Shown one piece after another: positions 28,326 to 37,411 of a stretch of DNA of 64,000 nt (positions are counted from its first letter, which is position 1; every line of letters starts with the position of its first letter). The position numbers were made by a program, and so were the translations under genes. Under the pieces are notes generated by a model. That model did no database searches. It had not been told where the DNA came from and saw only the letters and a list, made by a program, of their open reading frames with translations. This stretch comes from Prevotella sp. (GTDB taxonomy: Bacteria; Bacteroidota; Bacteroidia; Bacteroidales; Bacteroidaceae), in the NCBI GenBank assembly GCA_017475005.1, contig JAFVGI010000015.1, positions 1 through 64,000 of the forward strand, written 5' to 3'.

Positions 28326-30487
28326 GTTATTGGTATCACAAGCTTAAACGTTATGTTTCTGCCCATATTATAGACGCCACAACGACCTGTGACAGTATTC
28401 ACATCAGCATACTTCACTCGGCTCAAGTGATTCTGATAGGCTTTGTCTAACAGGTTGTTTGCAGTAACATAGAACTCTGCTACCTTCTTGCCTTTTACCT
28501 GTATGTCTGTGCCAGCAGAGAGGTTGAGCAGCGCATAACCAGGTGTCGGAGTCTCTGTATCATCAGCGCTATAGATGTGTGACTGCTTCAGATAGCTGTC
28601 AAGGCTAGCAGCCACATACAGATTGTTGAGCAGAGAGCGATGAGAATGGTCTCCATGATGATGATGATTTATCGTAGAGTGTGAATGGTGAATTATTTCC
28701 CATTTCAGCTCTGTAAACCAATGTGGAGCCGGCGTGAAAGGCAGATACTTCGTATCATCGCTGGCATGCATCTGCTGAGCATCAACATACGAGAAGGTGT
28801 TTGAGAAGTGCAGGGAGTGGACAGGATGGAAGTCAACTCCAGCCTCAAAGCCCAACAGACGAGCATCACCCTGGGTATAACCATAGGTGAGGTAACCTTC
28901 TTCAATCTCTTCGTTCAAACGATGGATGAAGATATAGTTGTTAATGCGGTTGGCAAAGAGCGCCACCTGTGCTGACACGTATCGTGAGGTAAAATCGAGG
29001 CCGAGGTCACCCTGCAGGCTGTACTCTGCCTTCAGTTGCTGATTGCCCACCTCGTAACGGACAGAGCCTTCATGAACACCTTTGGATGCCAACTCACTCA
29101 TATTTGGTGTTCGGAAACCGCGAGCGAGATTCATGCGCAAATTGAAATGCTCGTTGATGTTATAGACAGCACCGACACTACCAGTAACACCGTTGAAATG
29201 ACGAGAGAAATCAGTAAAACGCTGTTCATCATCTTCGAGCAACTCATAGCCATGCAGCCTGCGGTGGTCATAGCGCACACCACCATTTACTGTCCAGTGT
29301 TCGCCAAGAGATTTCGTTGCTGTAGCAAAGATGCCGAAGTCGAACAGGCGATAGTCAGGAATGAGATATTCTTCACCCGCATTGCTGGACTTCTGATACA
29401 TACCACCAACGCCAGTAGAGAACTTCCAGCCATTCCATTCGTGGGTCAGATAACGCAAGTCATAGGTAAGAGTATAGAGTTTGAAAAACAATGCATATTC
29501 GTCAGGTGACTCTTCATATTCCTGTCTGCGGTTGTGCTGATAGCCAATAATGGTTTTCAGGCTTCCTGACGAGAGGTTGATATTATTGTCCCAGACGAGT
29601 TTGTAGTGTTTCACCTGTTGGAAAGGCAACGACTTACCATAACTATGTCCTGAATAGCCTTCATCACGAACCAGTTCTCCTGTTTCAGCATCGCGTTCAC
29701 CTTCTATGATGCCTGGAGTGAGATGATAGGCAGAAAAAGCGAGTTTGGAGTAGCCCCATGTCTTGCTTATTCCCAGCATTGCTCTGCCGGCACGCTCACG
29801 AAACTGTGAACCGGGAACATAGCCGTCATACTTGTTCTTATAGGCATGGGCCATCTTGTCGCTATAGCGGGCATCCCACACTATGCCTTTCTGGTTTCCA
29901 GAAAACGATAGGTTATAATTGAAGAGACCGTTGTTGGTCTGATATTCCGAACCCACATTGGCACGCATTGTTCCTTCGGGGAGCATAGCAGGAGTATGTA
30001 GTATCACCACACCCGCCATAGCATCAGAGCCGTACATCAGCGAAGCAGGGCCCTTAAGTATTTCTATTGAGCCAATACTGTTACCATCCACCTCAACACC
30101 ATGTTCGTCGCCCCATTGCTGACCTTCCTGGCGAACTCCTTCGCTAATCACAACAACACGATTATATCCCAAGCCACGAATGATGGGTTTCGAAATACTA
30201 CCACCCGTCGTCAACTGGCTGACACCAGGCTCGTGACTTATGGCATCTATGATATTAGTAGAGGCTGTTGCCTTCAGCTCCTGTGGTGTTACGATGCTTA
30301 CCGGCGCTGTGGCATACTTCAGTTTTGTGTCGCCAGTGACACCTGTTACCATTACCTCATTGAGATTCAAATGGCGGTAGAAGACATCTGTAGAGTCTTC
30401 CGCATGACGATGTACCTTAGTACTATCTTGTGCTGCCATTGTCATGCAAACACACAACAACGGCAGAATGATATAATTTTTCTTCAT
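28319..30487 (-). CDS. TonB-dependent outer-membrane receptor with His-rich loop (ZnuD-like metal uptake)
   Basis: A 722-residue receptor. Signal peptide 1-19, plug domain about 45-170 (NEVMVTG, IIRGLGYNRVVVISEGVRQEG, GPASLMYGSDAMAGV) and a C-terminal 22-strand barrel. A His-rich loop at about 598-616 (HHSHS, HHHHGDHSH) and another HRH near residue 26 resemble the zinc receptor ZnuD. There is no long CarboxypepD_reg-like SusC N-domain. The Cys/His-rich small membrane protein immediately upstream supports a metal substrate, zinc most likely. This is inference; no Zur box could be assigned by eye. Confidence 0.88.
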   Translation of the reverse strand: MKKNYIILPLLCVCMTMAAQDSTKVHRHAEDSTDVFYRHLNLNEVMVTGVTGDTKLKYATAPVSIVTPQELKATASTNIIDAISHEPGVSQLTTGGSISKPIIRGLGYNRVVVISEGVRQEGQQWGDEHGVEVDGNSIGSIEILKGPASLMYGSDAMAGVVILHTPAMLPEGTMRANVGSEYQTNNGLFNYNLSFSGNQKGIVWDARYSDKMAHAYKNKYDGYVPGSQFRERAGRAMLGISKTWGYSKLAFSAYHLTPGIIEGERDAETGELVRDEGYSGHSYGKSLPFQQVKHYKLVWDNNINLSSGSLKTIIGYQHNRRQEYEESPDEYALFFKLYTLTYDLRYLTHEWNGWKFSTGVGGMYQKSSNAGEEYLIPDYRLFDFGIFATATKSLGEHWTVNGGVRYDHRRLHGYELLEDDEQRFTDFSRHFNGVTGSVGAVYNINEHFNLRMNLARGFRTPNMSELASKGVHEGSVRYEVGNQQLKAEYSLQGDLGLDFTSRYVSAQVALFANRINNYIFIHRLNEEIEEGYLTYGYTQGDARLLGFEAGVDFHPVHSLHFSNTFSYVDAQQMHASDDTKYLPFTPAPHWFTELKWEIIHHSHSTINHHHHGDHSHRSLLNNLYVAASLDSYLKQSHIYSADDTETPTPGYALLNLSAGTDIQVKGKKVAEFYVTANNLLDKAYQNHLSRVKYADVNTVTGRCGVYNMGRNITFKLVIPITL

Positions 30488-30557
30488 TCTGAAAAATCAA
30501 ATAAAATTGGATATATGTTATATTAAATAAATATGTATGAAAATAAACTGCGAAAAA

Positions 30558-30905
30558 TCAGATTGTTGGAGGTCCGCGAGTTACTATGCTGCCACAGCAA
30601 TCCACATGGTGACCACTTAATGGCTGGGCAAAGTCTTTCTTACATACAAGAACATATACCGTAACTGCTATTGCAGCAGCTGTCAGCATTGGAAGCGTCA
30701 GGAATTGACACAATACACATTCGTGTGCCCATGACGCTGTCTGTACAAGGTGTCCGTGACAGTTGTGATGCGAGCAGTCATTGCATTCTATCTCTGCCTG
30801 AGAATTGACTTCCTCATGAAGATGGAGCGACGAGAGGAGCAGCATTGGCACAAATACTGCCAACAGCACCCACGATGCAAAATATCGTCTTCTCGTCATA
30901 TACAC
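30558..30905 (-). CDS. Small Cys/His-rich membrane protein preceding the metal receptor
   Basis: A 115-residue protein with two membrane helices (about 10-27 and 85-107) flanking a Cys/His-rich periplasmic segment (SLHLHEEV, CNDCSHHNCHGH, HECVLCQ) and a C-terminal HHVDCCGS. It may start at ATG 30905 or 30899. Its layout recalls short DUF2946-like proteins found beside metal TonB receptors. Metal binding or transfer to the receptor system is inferred from composition and position. The stop is 70 bases before the receptor start. Confidence 0.7.
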   Translation of the reverse strand: MYMTRRRYFASWVLLAVFVPMLLLSSLHLHEEVNSQAEIECNDCSHHNCHGHLVQTASWAHECVLCQFLTLPMLTAAAIAVTVYVLVCKKDFAQPLSGHHVDCCGSIVTRGPPTI

Positions 30906-30907
30906 TT

Positions 30908-30935
30908 AATCTTTAACCGTTAACCCTTAACCGTT
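30908..30935. repeat. TTAACCGTTAACCC short repeat
   Basis: Two copies of CTTAACCGTTAA lie between the C10 protease stop and the small membrane protein start, leaving no room for a separate promoter between the genes. Confidence 0.6.
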
Positions 30936-33900
30936 ACTCCTCTTCCTCCTCTGGCTCAGGGAATTTCCCATTGAGGATATAGTTGACGATGAACATAATG
31001 TCAGGCATATTGATTACACCATCGCCATTAGCATCAGCAGCCTTGAGGTCGTATTCTTCTTCCTGTACGCCAAGGATGATGTCTGCAATAAACTTCACAT
31101 CCTCCCTATCTACGACGCCATCACCATTGGCATCGCCACGAAGGTAAAGAGGCTTATAGGTGAGATAACCACCTTCGTCGTAGTGAGCCTTTGACTTGTC
31201 TGTACTATTTGCATCGTAGGTAGTGCCATCCTGTCCTACAATAGATGAACAATCGAGGAACATTCCCTTACTGTTTTCTACACTCTCCATATTCCAGTCA
31301 TCACCAACAAAGATAGTAGTGAGTTCGAGGCATTCTTTGAACATATTATCCATCCTCGTCACATTCTTGGTATCGAACTTGCTCAAATCGAGGGTATCAA
31401 GAGTATTACAGCCGCTGAACATACCATTCATCTTTGTAACATTCTTGGTATCGAAAGTGCTCACATCAAGGGATGTGATAGCCTGACAGTCAGAGAACAT
31501 AGCATTCATATCCTCCACCCTCTCTGTATTGAAGTTGCTGAAGTTGGGAGCAACCAGTTTCTTACAACCTGCAAACATACTGTTCATTTTTGTTACATTT
31601 TCAGTATTGAAGCCGTCAATGTAGAGAGTGTCCAAATTCTCGCAGCCACTGAACATAGCATTCATCTTTGTAACATTACCAGTATCGAAACTGCCCAGGT
31701 CGAGAGTCTTAAGATTCTGGCAGACACCAAACATCCACGACATATCCGTAACATTCTGAGTATCGAAAGTGCTTACATCAATAGAGGTAAGACTCTGACA
31801 GCCAGAGAACATCGCAGACATATCTGTCACATTCTCGGTATTGAGATATTTTAGTCCGTTTATGGTGGTAAGATTTTCCATTCTGGAGAACATCATAGCA
31901 GTGCTGGTGAGACCCTGATAATCCTCGAATGCAGCATCGAAGTCAACAGTTGTTATGTTGTTTCTGTAGGTTTCTCCTGTCCACTCAAATTTATCCATAC
32001 TGAGAACAGTGCCCTCACGTTCAGGCTTCAGAATATCATAATAGAACGTGAGAGTATCATTTTCAAGAACGGCATAAGCCTTTGGCCAGCATGAGAGGTA
32101 ACCGTCTTCCTTATAATGTGCATAGGTAGCATCGTCTTTATAATAATCATATTCCGTGCCATCCTGTCCCACGAGGTACCAACATCCATTGAACATATGA
32201 TTGCTCGACTGAACATTTTCTGTAGTCCATTTCTCATCTACATAAATCTTCTCAACATTCTGACAGCTAGCAAACATCCATGACATATCTGTAACATTCT
32301 TGGTATCGAAACCGCTGAGATCGAGAAATGTAAGACTTTGGCAAGCGTAAAACATGCCAAACATATCTGAAACATTCTTGGTATCGAAATTGCTCAAATC
32401 AAGAGAATCAAGCTTTTCACAGCCAAAGAACATACCATTCATATTTGTTACATTTCTGGTATCAAAACTGCTAAGATTAAGGGAACTGAGATTTGTGCAA
32501 CCACAGAACATATAATACATATTTGTAACACTCTTGGTATCGAAGTTACTGAAATCAAGATTGTCTATATTTTGGCAGTTATAGAACATACCATACATAT
32601 CTGTGACGTTCTGGGTATTGAGATTGGTGAGGCCCTCAATAGTAGTGAGATTTGACATCTCTGCAAACATCATTTTGGCAGTTGTCAGGTACTTATAGTC
32701 CTTAAAAGAATCATCTATGACAATCTTTGTGATGGTACTTTGATATTCTGCACTTCTCATCCATGGGAAACCATCTATATCAAGCATCGTGCCTGGATGC
32801 GATTCTCGATTATTGTCATAATAGAAAGTGAGAACATCATCGTCCAAAACGGCATATGCATATTTATGCTCAGGATTTCCCTTGCCTTCAATACCAAAGA
32901 CAGCCTCCTGATTTGTGGTATATGCATTCTTTTCATCAAAGACATTTAGCAGGAAGTATCCATCACTATGTCCCCATCCCCAGTTGACGTGGAAAAGGTC
33001 GTTTTCGTCATATCCGTCAATGACGAAAGCATGTCCACCCTGAGAGCTAACGCCACCATAGATAACAGGTCTGTTATTCTTCAGTTCATCATATACCATC
33101 TGGTTCCAAGCATCCTGACTACCGCCATAATTATCTCGTTGTATATATGTGATGGTATTCTTATAGTCAAAATAATCTTGCAAAGCATCCTTAATATAAG
33201 CAACTGGTGCGCCACTGCCTTTTATTCCATAATCCATTTTTACAGAACAACCAGCCAAAAGCATTATGTTTGCTACAGCCTTATTCATAGTTTCTGTAAC
33301 TCCTCCATACGCAGGAGACATATTGTCCCAGTCGATGGTAGTGACAGCGATGTTTGGCATACTAATACTAGCAGTCTTGGTGGTGTAAGCCGGTATTTTT
33401 TTTGTTGTCTGTTTAGGCCACTGATGATAATACATTACCTGCGACATTACTGTTGCCACACATCCTGTAAGTGTTGACGAACTACCTATGAGCGGACAAT
33501 AGATATTGTAGGGATATGATTGTCCCCAATGGGTAGGAATCATAGGAAGTATAGCATCTCCCGTAACAGATGTGAGAGATGCAGCTTTCGCATCACTATG
33601 GCTCTGGAGATACTGGTATTCGTCAGCATATCCCTGCAGCCAAGCCTTCATATTGTCAGGAATGCTGTCACGATTGTAGGAGCCACTATAGGAATAACCC
33701 AATACATCCGGCATTCTGTCGTCACCACTGACAATAACATAACCATTAGAGGAATCAACATTAAAGACATAGTAGGCCTCCTGATTGTCAACAACTGTTA
33801 GTGAAGCACCAAAGACAGCAGAACCGCCATTACGGAGAGCACTCCTTGCAGCAGAGCTCCCGCTCGTCTTGGAAGCTATGAAACGAGCTGCTTTTTCACG

Positions 33901-33981
33901 TGCTACTTCTTCAGAAATAGGAGCTGCGAACGATGTCACATAGAATGCGAGGAAAGTGATGAGGGTTAAAAGAAATTTCAT
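30934..33981 (-). CDS. Secreted C10 (streptopain-type) cysteine protease with BspA-like repeats and dockerin
   Basis: A 1015-residue protein with a signal peptide (1-19), a SpeB-like propeptide (about 20-145) and a C10 catalytic domain (about 146-365). Cys174 is in LTGCVATVMSQ and His317 in QGGHAFVIDGY, followed by HVNWGWGHSDGYF. Two blocks then start with the same module (YAVLDDDVLTFYYDNN / YAVLENDTLTFYYD) and carry DUF285/BspA-like repeats (NVTDMxxMFxxCxxL, about 23 residues each). The end is a type-I dockerin with two calcium loops (GDANGDGVVDREDVKFI and ADANGDGVINMPDI) and a Glu-rich tail. Likely a surface or secreted protease active on host or dietary protein. The domain set is unusual; the catalytic residues are intact. 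Confidence 0.9.
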   Translation of the reverse strand: MKFLLTLITFLAFYVTSFAAPISEEVAREKAARFIASKTSGSSAARSALRNGGSAVFGASLTVVDNQEAYYVFNVDSSNGYVIVSGDDRMPDVLGYSYSGSYNRDSIPDNMKAWLQGYADEYQYLQSHSDAKAASLTSVTGDAILPMIPTHWGQSYPYNIYCPLIGSSSTLTGCVATVMSQVMYYHQWPKQTTKKIPAYTTKTASISMPNIAVTTIDWDNMSPAYGGVTETMNKAVANIMLLAGCSVKMDYGIKGSGAPVAYIKDALQDYFDYKNTITYIQRDNYGGSQDAWNQMVYDELKNNRPVIYGGVSSQGGHAFVIDGYDENDLFHVNWGWGHSDGYFLLNVFDEKNAYTTNQEAVFGIEGKGNPEHKYAYAVLDDDVLTFYYDNNRESHPGTMLDIDGFPWMRSAEYQSTITKIVIDDSFKDYKYLTTAKMMFAEMSNLTTIEGLTNLNTQNVTDMYGMFYNCQNIDNLDFSNFDTKSVTNMYYMFCGCTNLSSLNLSSFDTRNVTNMNGMFFGCEKLDSLDLSNFDTKNVSDMFGMFYACQSLTFLDLSGFDTKNVTDMSWMFASCQNVEKIYVDEKWTTENVQSSNHMFNGCWYLVGQDGTEYDYYKDDATYAHYKEDGYLSCWPKAYAVLENDTLTFYYDILKPEREGTVLSMDKFEWTGETYRNNITTVDFDAAFEDYQGLTSTAMMFSRMENLTTINGLKYLNTENVTDMSAMFSGCQSLTSIDVSTFDTQNVTDMSWMFGVCQNLKTLDLGSFDTGNVTKMNAMFSGCENLDTLYIDGFNTENVTKMNSMFAGCKKLVAPNFSNFNTERVEDMNAMFSDCQAITSLDVSTFDTKNVTKMNGMFSGCNTLDTLDLSKFDTKNVTRMDNMFKECLELTTIFVGDDWNMESVENSKGMFLDCSSIVGQDGTTYDANSTDKSKAHYDEGGYLTYKPLYLRGDANGDGVVDREDVKFIADIILGVQEEEYDLKAADANGDGVINMPDIMFIVNYILNGKFPEPEEEEE

Positions 33982-34015
33982 TATAATTGTATTATTTGGA
34001 TATACTTTTCGCCTG

Positions 34016-34023
34016 CAAAAATA
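34016..34023 (-). promoter_or_regulatory. -7 box of the C10 protease gene
   Basis: The minus strand reads TATTTTTG followed by CAGGC, 35 bases before the ATG. Confidence 0.65.
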
Positions 34024-34068
34024 ACATTTTTATATAATAAAACAAAAAAAATCGTTTAAAAATATTCG

Positions 34069-34104
34069 TTTTTTTGTATTTCTCATAACTTATTCATACC
34101 TTTA
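34069..34104 (+). promoter_or_regulatory. rsmG promoter, upstream copy
   Basis: TTTG, 20 bases, TACCTTTA. The whole 36-base block recurs 85 bases downstream with two mismatches. The -7 box of this copy has A in place of the final G, so it is probably the weaker promoter. Confidence 0.7.
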
Positions 34105-34153
34105 ACCGTGTTGAAGGTACTCCGTCATGGAAATAAAATAAAAAAAATCTTTA

Positions 34154-34189
34154 TTTTTTTGTATTTCTCATAACTTATTCGTACCTTTG
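34154..34189 (+). promoter_or_regulatory. rsmG promoter, downstream copy
   Basis: A perfect TTTG, 20 bases, TACCTTTG arrangement ending 19 bases before the rsmG ATG. It is the second copy of the direct repeat. Confidence 0.8.
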
Positions 34190-34208
34190 ACGCGCAAAAT
34201 TATATTTG

Positions 34209-34829
34209 ATGGAATTAATAAAGAAGTATTTTCCAGAATTAACGGAGCGTCAGCAAGAACAATTCAAGGCATTGGATGCATTGTATCATGACTGGAACAG
34301 CAAGATAAATGTCATATCGAGAAAAGATATTGACAACCTGTATCTGCACCATGTGCTACACTCTTTGGCAATAGCGAAGCTGATAAACTTCAAGCCCAAG
34401 ACAAAGATTCTGGACTTCGGATGCGGAGGTGGTTTTCCTGGCATTCCCCTTGCCATAATGTTTCCTGAATGTAGCTTTAAACTCATTGATGGCACAGCGA
34501 AGAAGATAAGGGTGTGCCAAGAGGTTGCGAGTGCCATAGGATTGAAGAATGTTGTAGCAGAGCAACGCAGAGGCGAAGAAGAGAAAGGACAGTATGACTT
34601 CATAGTATCGAGAGCTGTCATGCCCCTACCCGACTTGGTGAAGATTGTCAAGAAGAACATCTCAAAGAAATCGAACAATGCCTTCCCCAACGGCATCATA
34701 ACACTAAAGGGTGGAGAACTGCAAAGCGAGATACACCCATTTAGAAATATCATCGACCAAACAGAACTGACAAACTACTTTGAAGAAGAATGGTTTAAGG
34801 AAAAGTTTGTACTGTACTTACCAGTATAA
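34209..34829 (+). CDS. rsmG: 16S rRNA (guanine527-N7)-methyltransferase
   Basis: A 206-residue class I methyltransferase with SAM loop ILDFGCGGGFPGIPLA, acidic FKLIDGTAKKI and the catalytic-region motif DFIVSRAVMPL. It methylates G527 of 16S rRNA; loss gives low-level streptomycin resistance in other bacteria. A TTG at 34206 would add one Met; ATG 34209 (MELIKKYFPELTE) is chosen. Confidence 0.95.
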   Translation: MELIKKYFPELTERQQEQFKALDALYHDWNSKINVISRKDIDNLYLHHVLHSLAIAKLINFKPKTKILDFGCGGGFPGIPLAIMFPECSFKLIDGTAKKIRVCQEVASAIGLKNVVAEQRRGEEEKGQYDFIVSRAVMPLPDLVKIVKKNISKKSNNAFPNGIITLKGGELQSEIHPFRNIIDQTELTNYFEEEWFKEKFVLYLPV

Positions 34830-34830
34830 C

Positions 34831-34888
34831 GAAAACTAAAACGAAAACGAAAACCATAACGAAAACGAAAACCATAACGAAAACAGAC
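34831..34888. repeat. CGAAAACGAAAACCATAA tandem repeat
   Basis: About three copies of an 18-base unit (AACGAAAACGAAAACCAT) between rsmG and the MBL hydrolase gene. Confidence 0.85.
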
Positions 34889-34892
34889 AAAA

Positions 34893-35534
34893 ATGAAGAT
34901 AAAGACTATACCCTGTAACATGCTGGACGAGAATTGTTACATCGTCAGCGATGAGACAAAAGAATGTATGATAATAGACTGTGGTGCCTCTTGTGAAATG
35001 GAGCAGAGAGCCATCAGCGACTATATCAAGATAGAGGGACTGAAACCTGTGCTTTATGTGCTGACTCACGGACACTTTGACCACACAATGGGTGGAAAAT
35101 GGGTGTATGACACATATGGACTACAGCCTACCATCTGCGAAAGAGATGCCGAGTTGTACAAGAACTTCAAAGAAGACATTGAATCAATGATAGGATATCA
35201 GGTGGACTATGACCTGCCTATCATAGGCCGCTGCCTCAACGATGGTGACACAGTAACCTTCGGCAACAGCACTTTTAAAGTAATAAACACCCCAGGACAT
35301 TCAAAGGGCAGTGTGGTTTACTATAACAAAGAAAACAGTGTAGCCTTTACTGGTGATACTCTCTTCAAGGGTAGTATAGGACGTACAGACTTACCTAGCG
35401 GCTCGATGTTCCAGATGATAAATTCATTGAGATTGTTGGAGCAACTGCCTGACGACACAACGATATATCCTGGACACGGACCTGAAACAACGATGAAGTT
35501 GGAAGGAGCTACAAATCCATATCTTGACAGGTGA
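34893..35534 (+). CDS. MBL-fold hydrolase, glyoxalase II-like
   Basis: A 213-residue protein with the metal motif [25 protein letters not shown] and a terminal YPGHGPETT, the pattern of hydroxyacylglutathione hydrolase-like enzymes. Bacteroidales often lack glutathione, so the natural thioester may be different. The stop overlaps the ruvC GTG start (GTGA), showing coupling. Confidence 0.85.
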   Translation: MKIKTIPCNMLDENCYIVSDETKECMIIDCGASCEMEQRAISDYIKIEGLKPVLYVLTHGHFDHTMGGKWVYDTYGLQPTICERDAELYKNFKEDIESMIGYQVDYDLPIIGRCLNDGDTVTFGNSTFKVINTPGHSKGSVVYYNKENSVAFTGDTLFKGSIGRTDLPSGSMFQMINSLRLLEQLPDDTTIYPGHGPETTMKLEGATNPYLDR

Positions 35535-36094
35535 AAAGTGAACGCATCATAATGGGTATAGACCCTGGCACGAATGTCATGGGATATGGTGTGATAAAAT
35601 GCCAAGGTCAGAAGGCTGAGATGGTGGCAATGGGTGTTATCGATATGCGAAAAGAAAGCGACACCTATCTGAAGCTGGGACACATCTTCGAACGTGTGAC
35701 AGGTATCATAGATGAATATCTGCCTGACGAACTGGCCATCGAGTCCCCATTCTTCGGGAAGAACGTGCAATCGATGCTGAAACTAGGCAGAGCACAAGGA
35801 GTTGCAATAGCAGCTGCCATACACCATAGTGTACCCATTCACGAATATGCACCACTGAAGATAAAGATGGCGCTGACTGGTGTCGGAAGTGCCTCAAAGG
35901 AACAAGTGGCAGGGATGTTGCAACGCATTCTGAAGATAAGCAAAGAAGATATGCCGAAATTCATGGATGCCACAGATGCCTTAGCTGCAGCTTACTGCCA
36001 TTTTATGCAGACAAACGCTCCAATATCAACAGGAAAGAAATATAGTTCATGGAAGGACTTTGCCACAAAGAATAAAGACAGGGTGAACTCATAA
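35531..36094 (+). CDS. ruvC: Holliday junction endonuclease RuvC
   Basis: A 187-residue RNase H-fold resolvase with catalytic Asp11 (GIDPGT), Glu71 ([10 protein letters not shown]) and Asp146/Asp149 ([14 protein letters not shown]). It cuts four-way junctions moved by RuvAB. GTG 35531 is the only start close to the family N-terminus. Its TAA stop overlaps the next ATG (TAATG). Confidence 0.96.
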   Translation: MKSERIIMGIDPGTNVMGYGVIKCQGQKAEMVAMGVIDMRKESDTYLKLGHIFERVTGIIDEYLPDELAIESPFFGKNVQSMLKLGRAQGVAIAAAIHHSVPIHEYAPLKIKMALTGVGSASKEQVAGMLQRILKISKEDMPKFMDATDALAAAYCHFMQTNAPISTGKKYSSWKDFATKNKDRVNS

Positions 36095-37395
36095 TGGAAC
36101 AGCATATAGCGATAGTAGGACTGAATGCCAGCGGAAAGACGCAACTGGTAGAAAAATATCTTCGTGAGAATCCCTCACGTTATGTCAGATATATTACCTT
36201 CCGTGATACCTATGGTGGCGACAATGACCGCACATACTACCTGCAGCAAAGGTGGAACCAGATGGAGATAGACCCAGAGACTCCTACTGTAGAGCAGCTA
36301 TTGGAGAAAGCATACAAAGCAGGCAACAGCGGAGCAGAAGACGGAAAAGCATTCAAGGAACACCTTTATGACATTTTCAATCTGCGCTATCTGTTGGACA
36401 AATATATCATACTGCTGTCATCAGGAGAACTGAGGAAATTTGTTCTTTGCAGAGCTCTCATGGGACGCCCTAAAAAACTCATTATCGACAACCCTTTCAT
36501 AGGTTTGGATAGCGAGACACGCGAACAGTTGAAAGGAGTATTGGCTGATATGGCCCACGAACACGGACTGCAGATAGTGCTGATACTGACGAAAGAAGCA
36601 GAGATACCTGACTTTATAACAGACATCAGGCGAGTAAAGAGCAACGACAAAAGCATTATACTGGAAGCACACCCCGAGATGGTGAGCGACTTATTAGCAG
36701 CTCAACAGCAGTATGCAATAGGTAAGAGCAACGACATAGTGAACCTCAAGAAGGTAAAGATACAATATGGTCCGAGAACCATTCTGAAAGACCTCGATTG
36801 GAATATCCGCAGAGGCGAGAGATGGGCTTTGTCCGGACAGAATGGAGCAGGAAAATCCACCCTGCTGTCAATCATCTGTTGTGACAATCCACAGTCATAT
36901 GCCAACGATGTAACCCTCTTTGGTATGCAGCGAGGACACGGTGAGAGCATCTGGGAGATAAAGAAACACATAGGATATGTTTCACCGGAGATGCATCGCT
37001 CCTATACCAGAGATCTACCTGTAATGCGTATCATAGCATCAGGACTTAAGGACACCATAGGACTCTATGTGCAGCCAACAGAAGAGGATTATGTAATCTG
37101 TCGAAAATGGATGAAGGTTTTCGGCATAGAAGATTTGGCGGAGAAATCGTTCATAAAACTATCTTCCGGAGAGCAGAGACTAGTATTGGTAGTAAGGGCT
37201 TTTGTAAAGTGTCCAGACCTATTGATTCTCGATGAACCTCTACACGGCTTGGACCAACCACGAAGTGAAATGGTGAAAAACATCATTGACGAGTATTGCA
37301 AAGATAAAAGCAAGACATTGATAATGGTGACACACTATGAAGAAAACCTACCAGAATGTATAACAGACAGAAAGATTTTGAAGAGAAACATTTGA
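36094..37395 (+). CDS. ModF/PhrA-like protein with two ABC ATPase domains
   Basis: A 433-residue soluble protein with two ABC cassettes. Domain 1: GLNASGKT at 9-16 and LSSGELRK; its Walker B reads KLIIDNPFIGLD, with Asn in place of the usual Glu. Domain 2: GQNGAGKSTLL, LSSGEQRL and LLILDEPLHGLD. There are no membrane helices. ModF of Escherichia coli has the same double layout but its role is not settled. The altered Walker B suggests domain 1 hydrolyses ATP poorly. No molybdate transporter genes are nearby. Confidence 0.8.
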   Translation: MEQHIAIVGLNASGKTQLVEKYLRENPSRYVRYITFRDTYGGDNDRTYYLQQRWNQMEIDPETPTVEQLLEKAYKAGNSGAEDGKAFKEHLYDIFNLRYLLDKYIILLSSGELRKFVLCRALMGRPKKLIIDNPFIGLDSETREQLKGVLADMAHEHGLQIVLILTKEAEIPDFITDIRRVKSNDKSIILEAHPEMVSDLLAAQQQYAIGKSNDIVNLKKVKIQYGPRTILKDLDWNIRRGERWALSGQNGAGKSTLLSIICCDNPQSYANDVTLFGMQRGHGESIWEIKKHIGYVSPEMHRSYTRDLPVMRIIASGLKDTIGLYVQPTEEDYVICRKWMKVFGIEDLAEKSFIKLSSGEQRLVLVVRAFVKCPDLLILDEPLHGLDQPRSEMVKNIIDEYCKDKSKTLIMVTHYEENLPECITDRKILKRNI

Positions 37396-37411
37396 CCAAA
37401 ACGAAAATATT

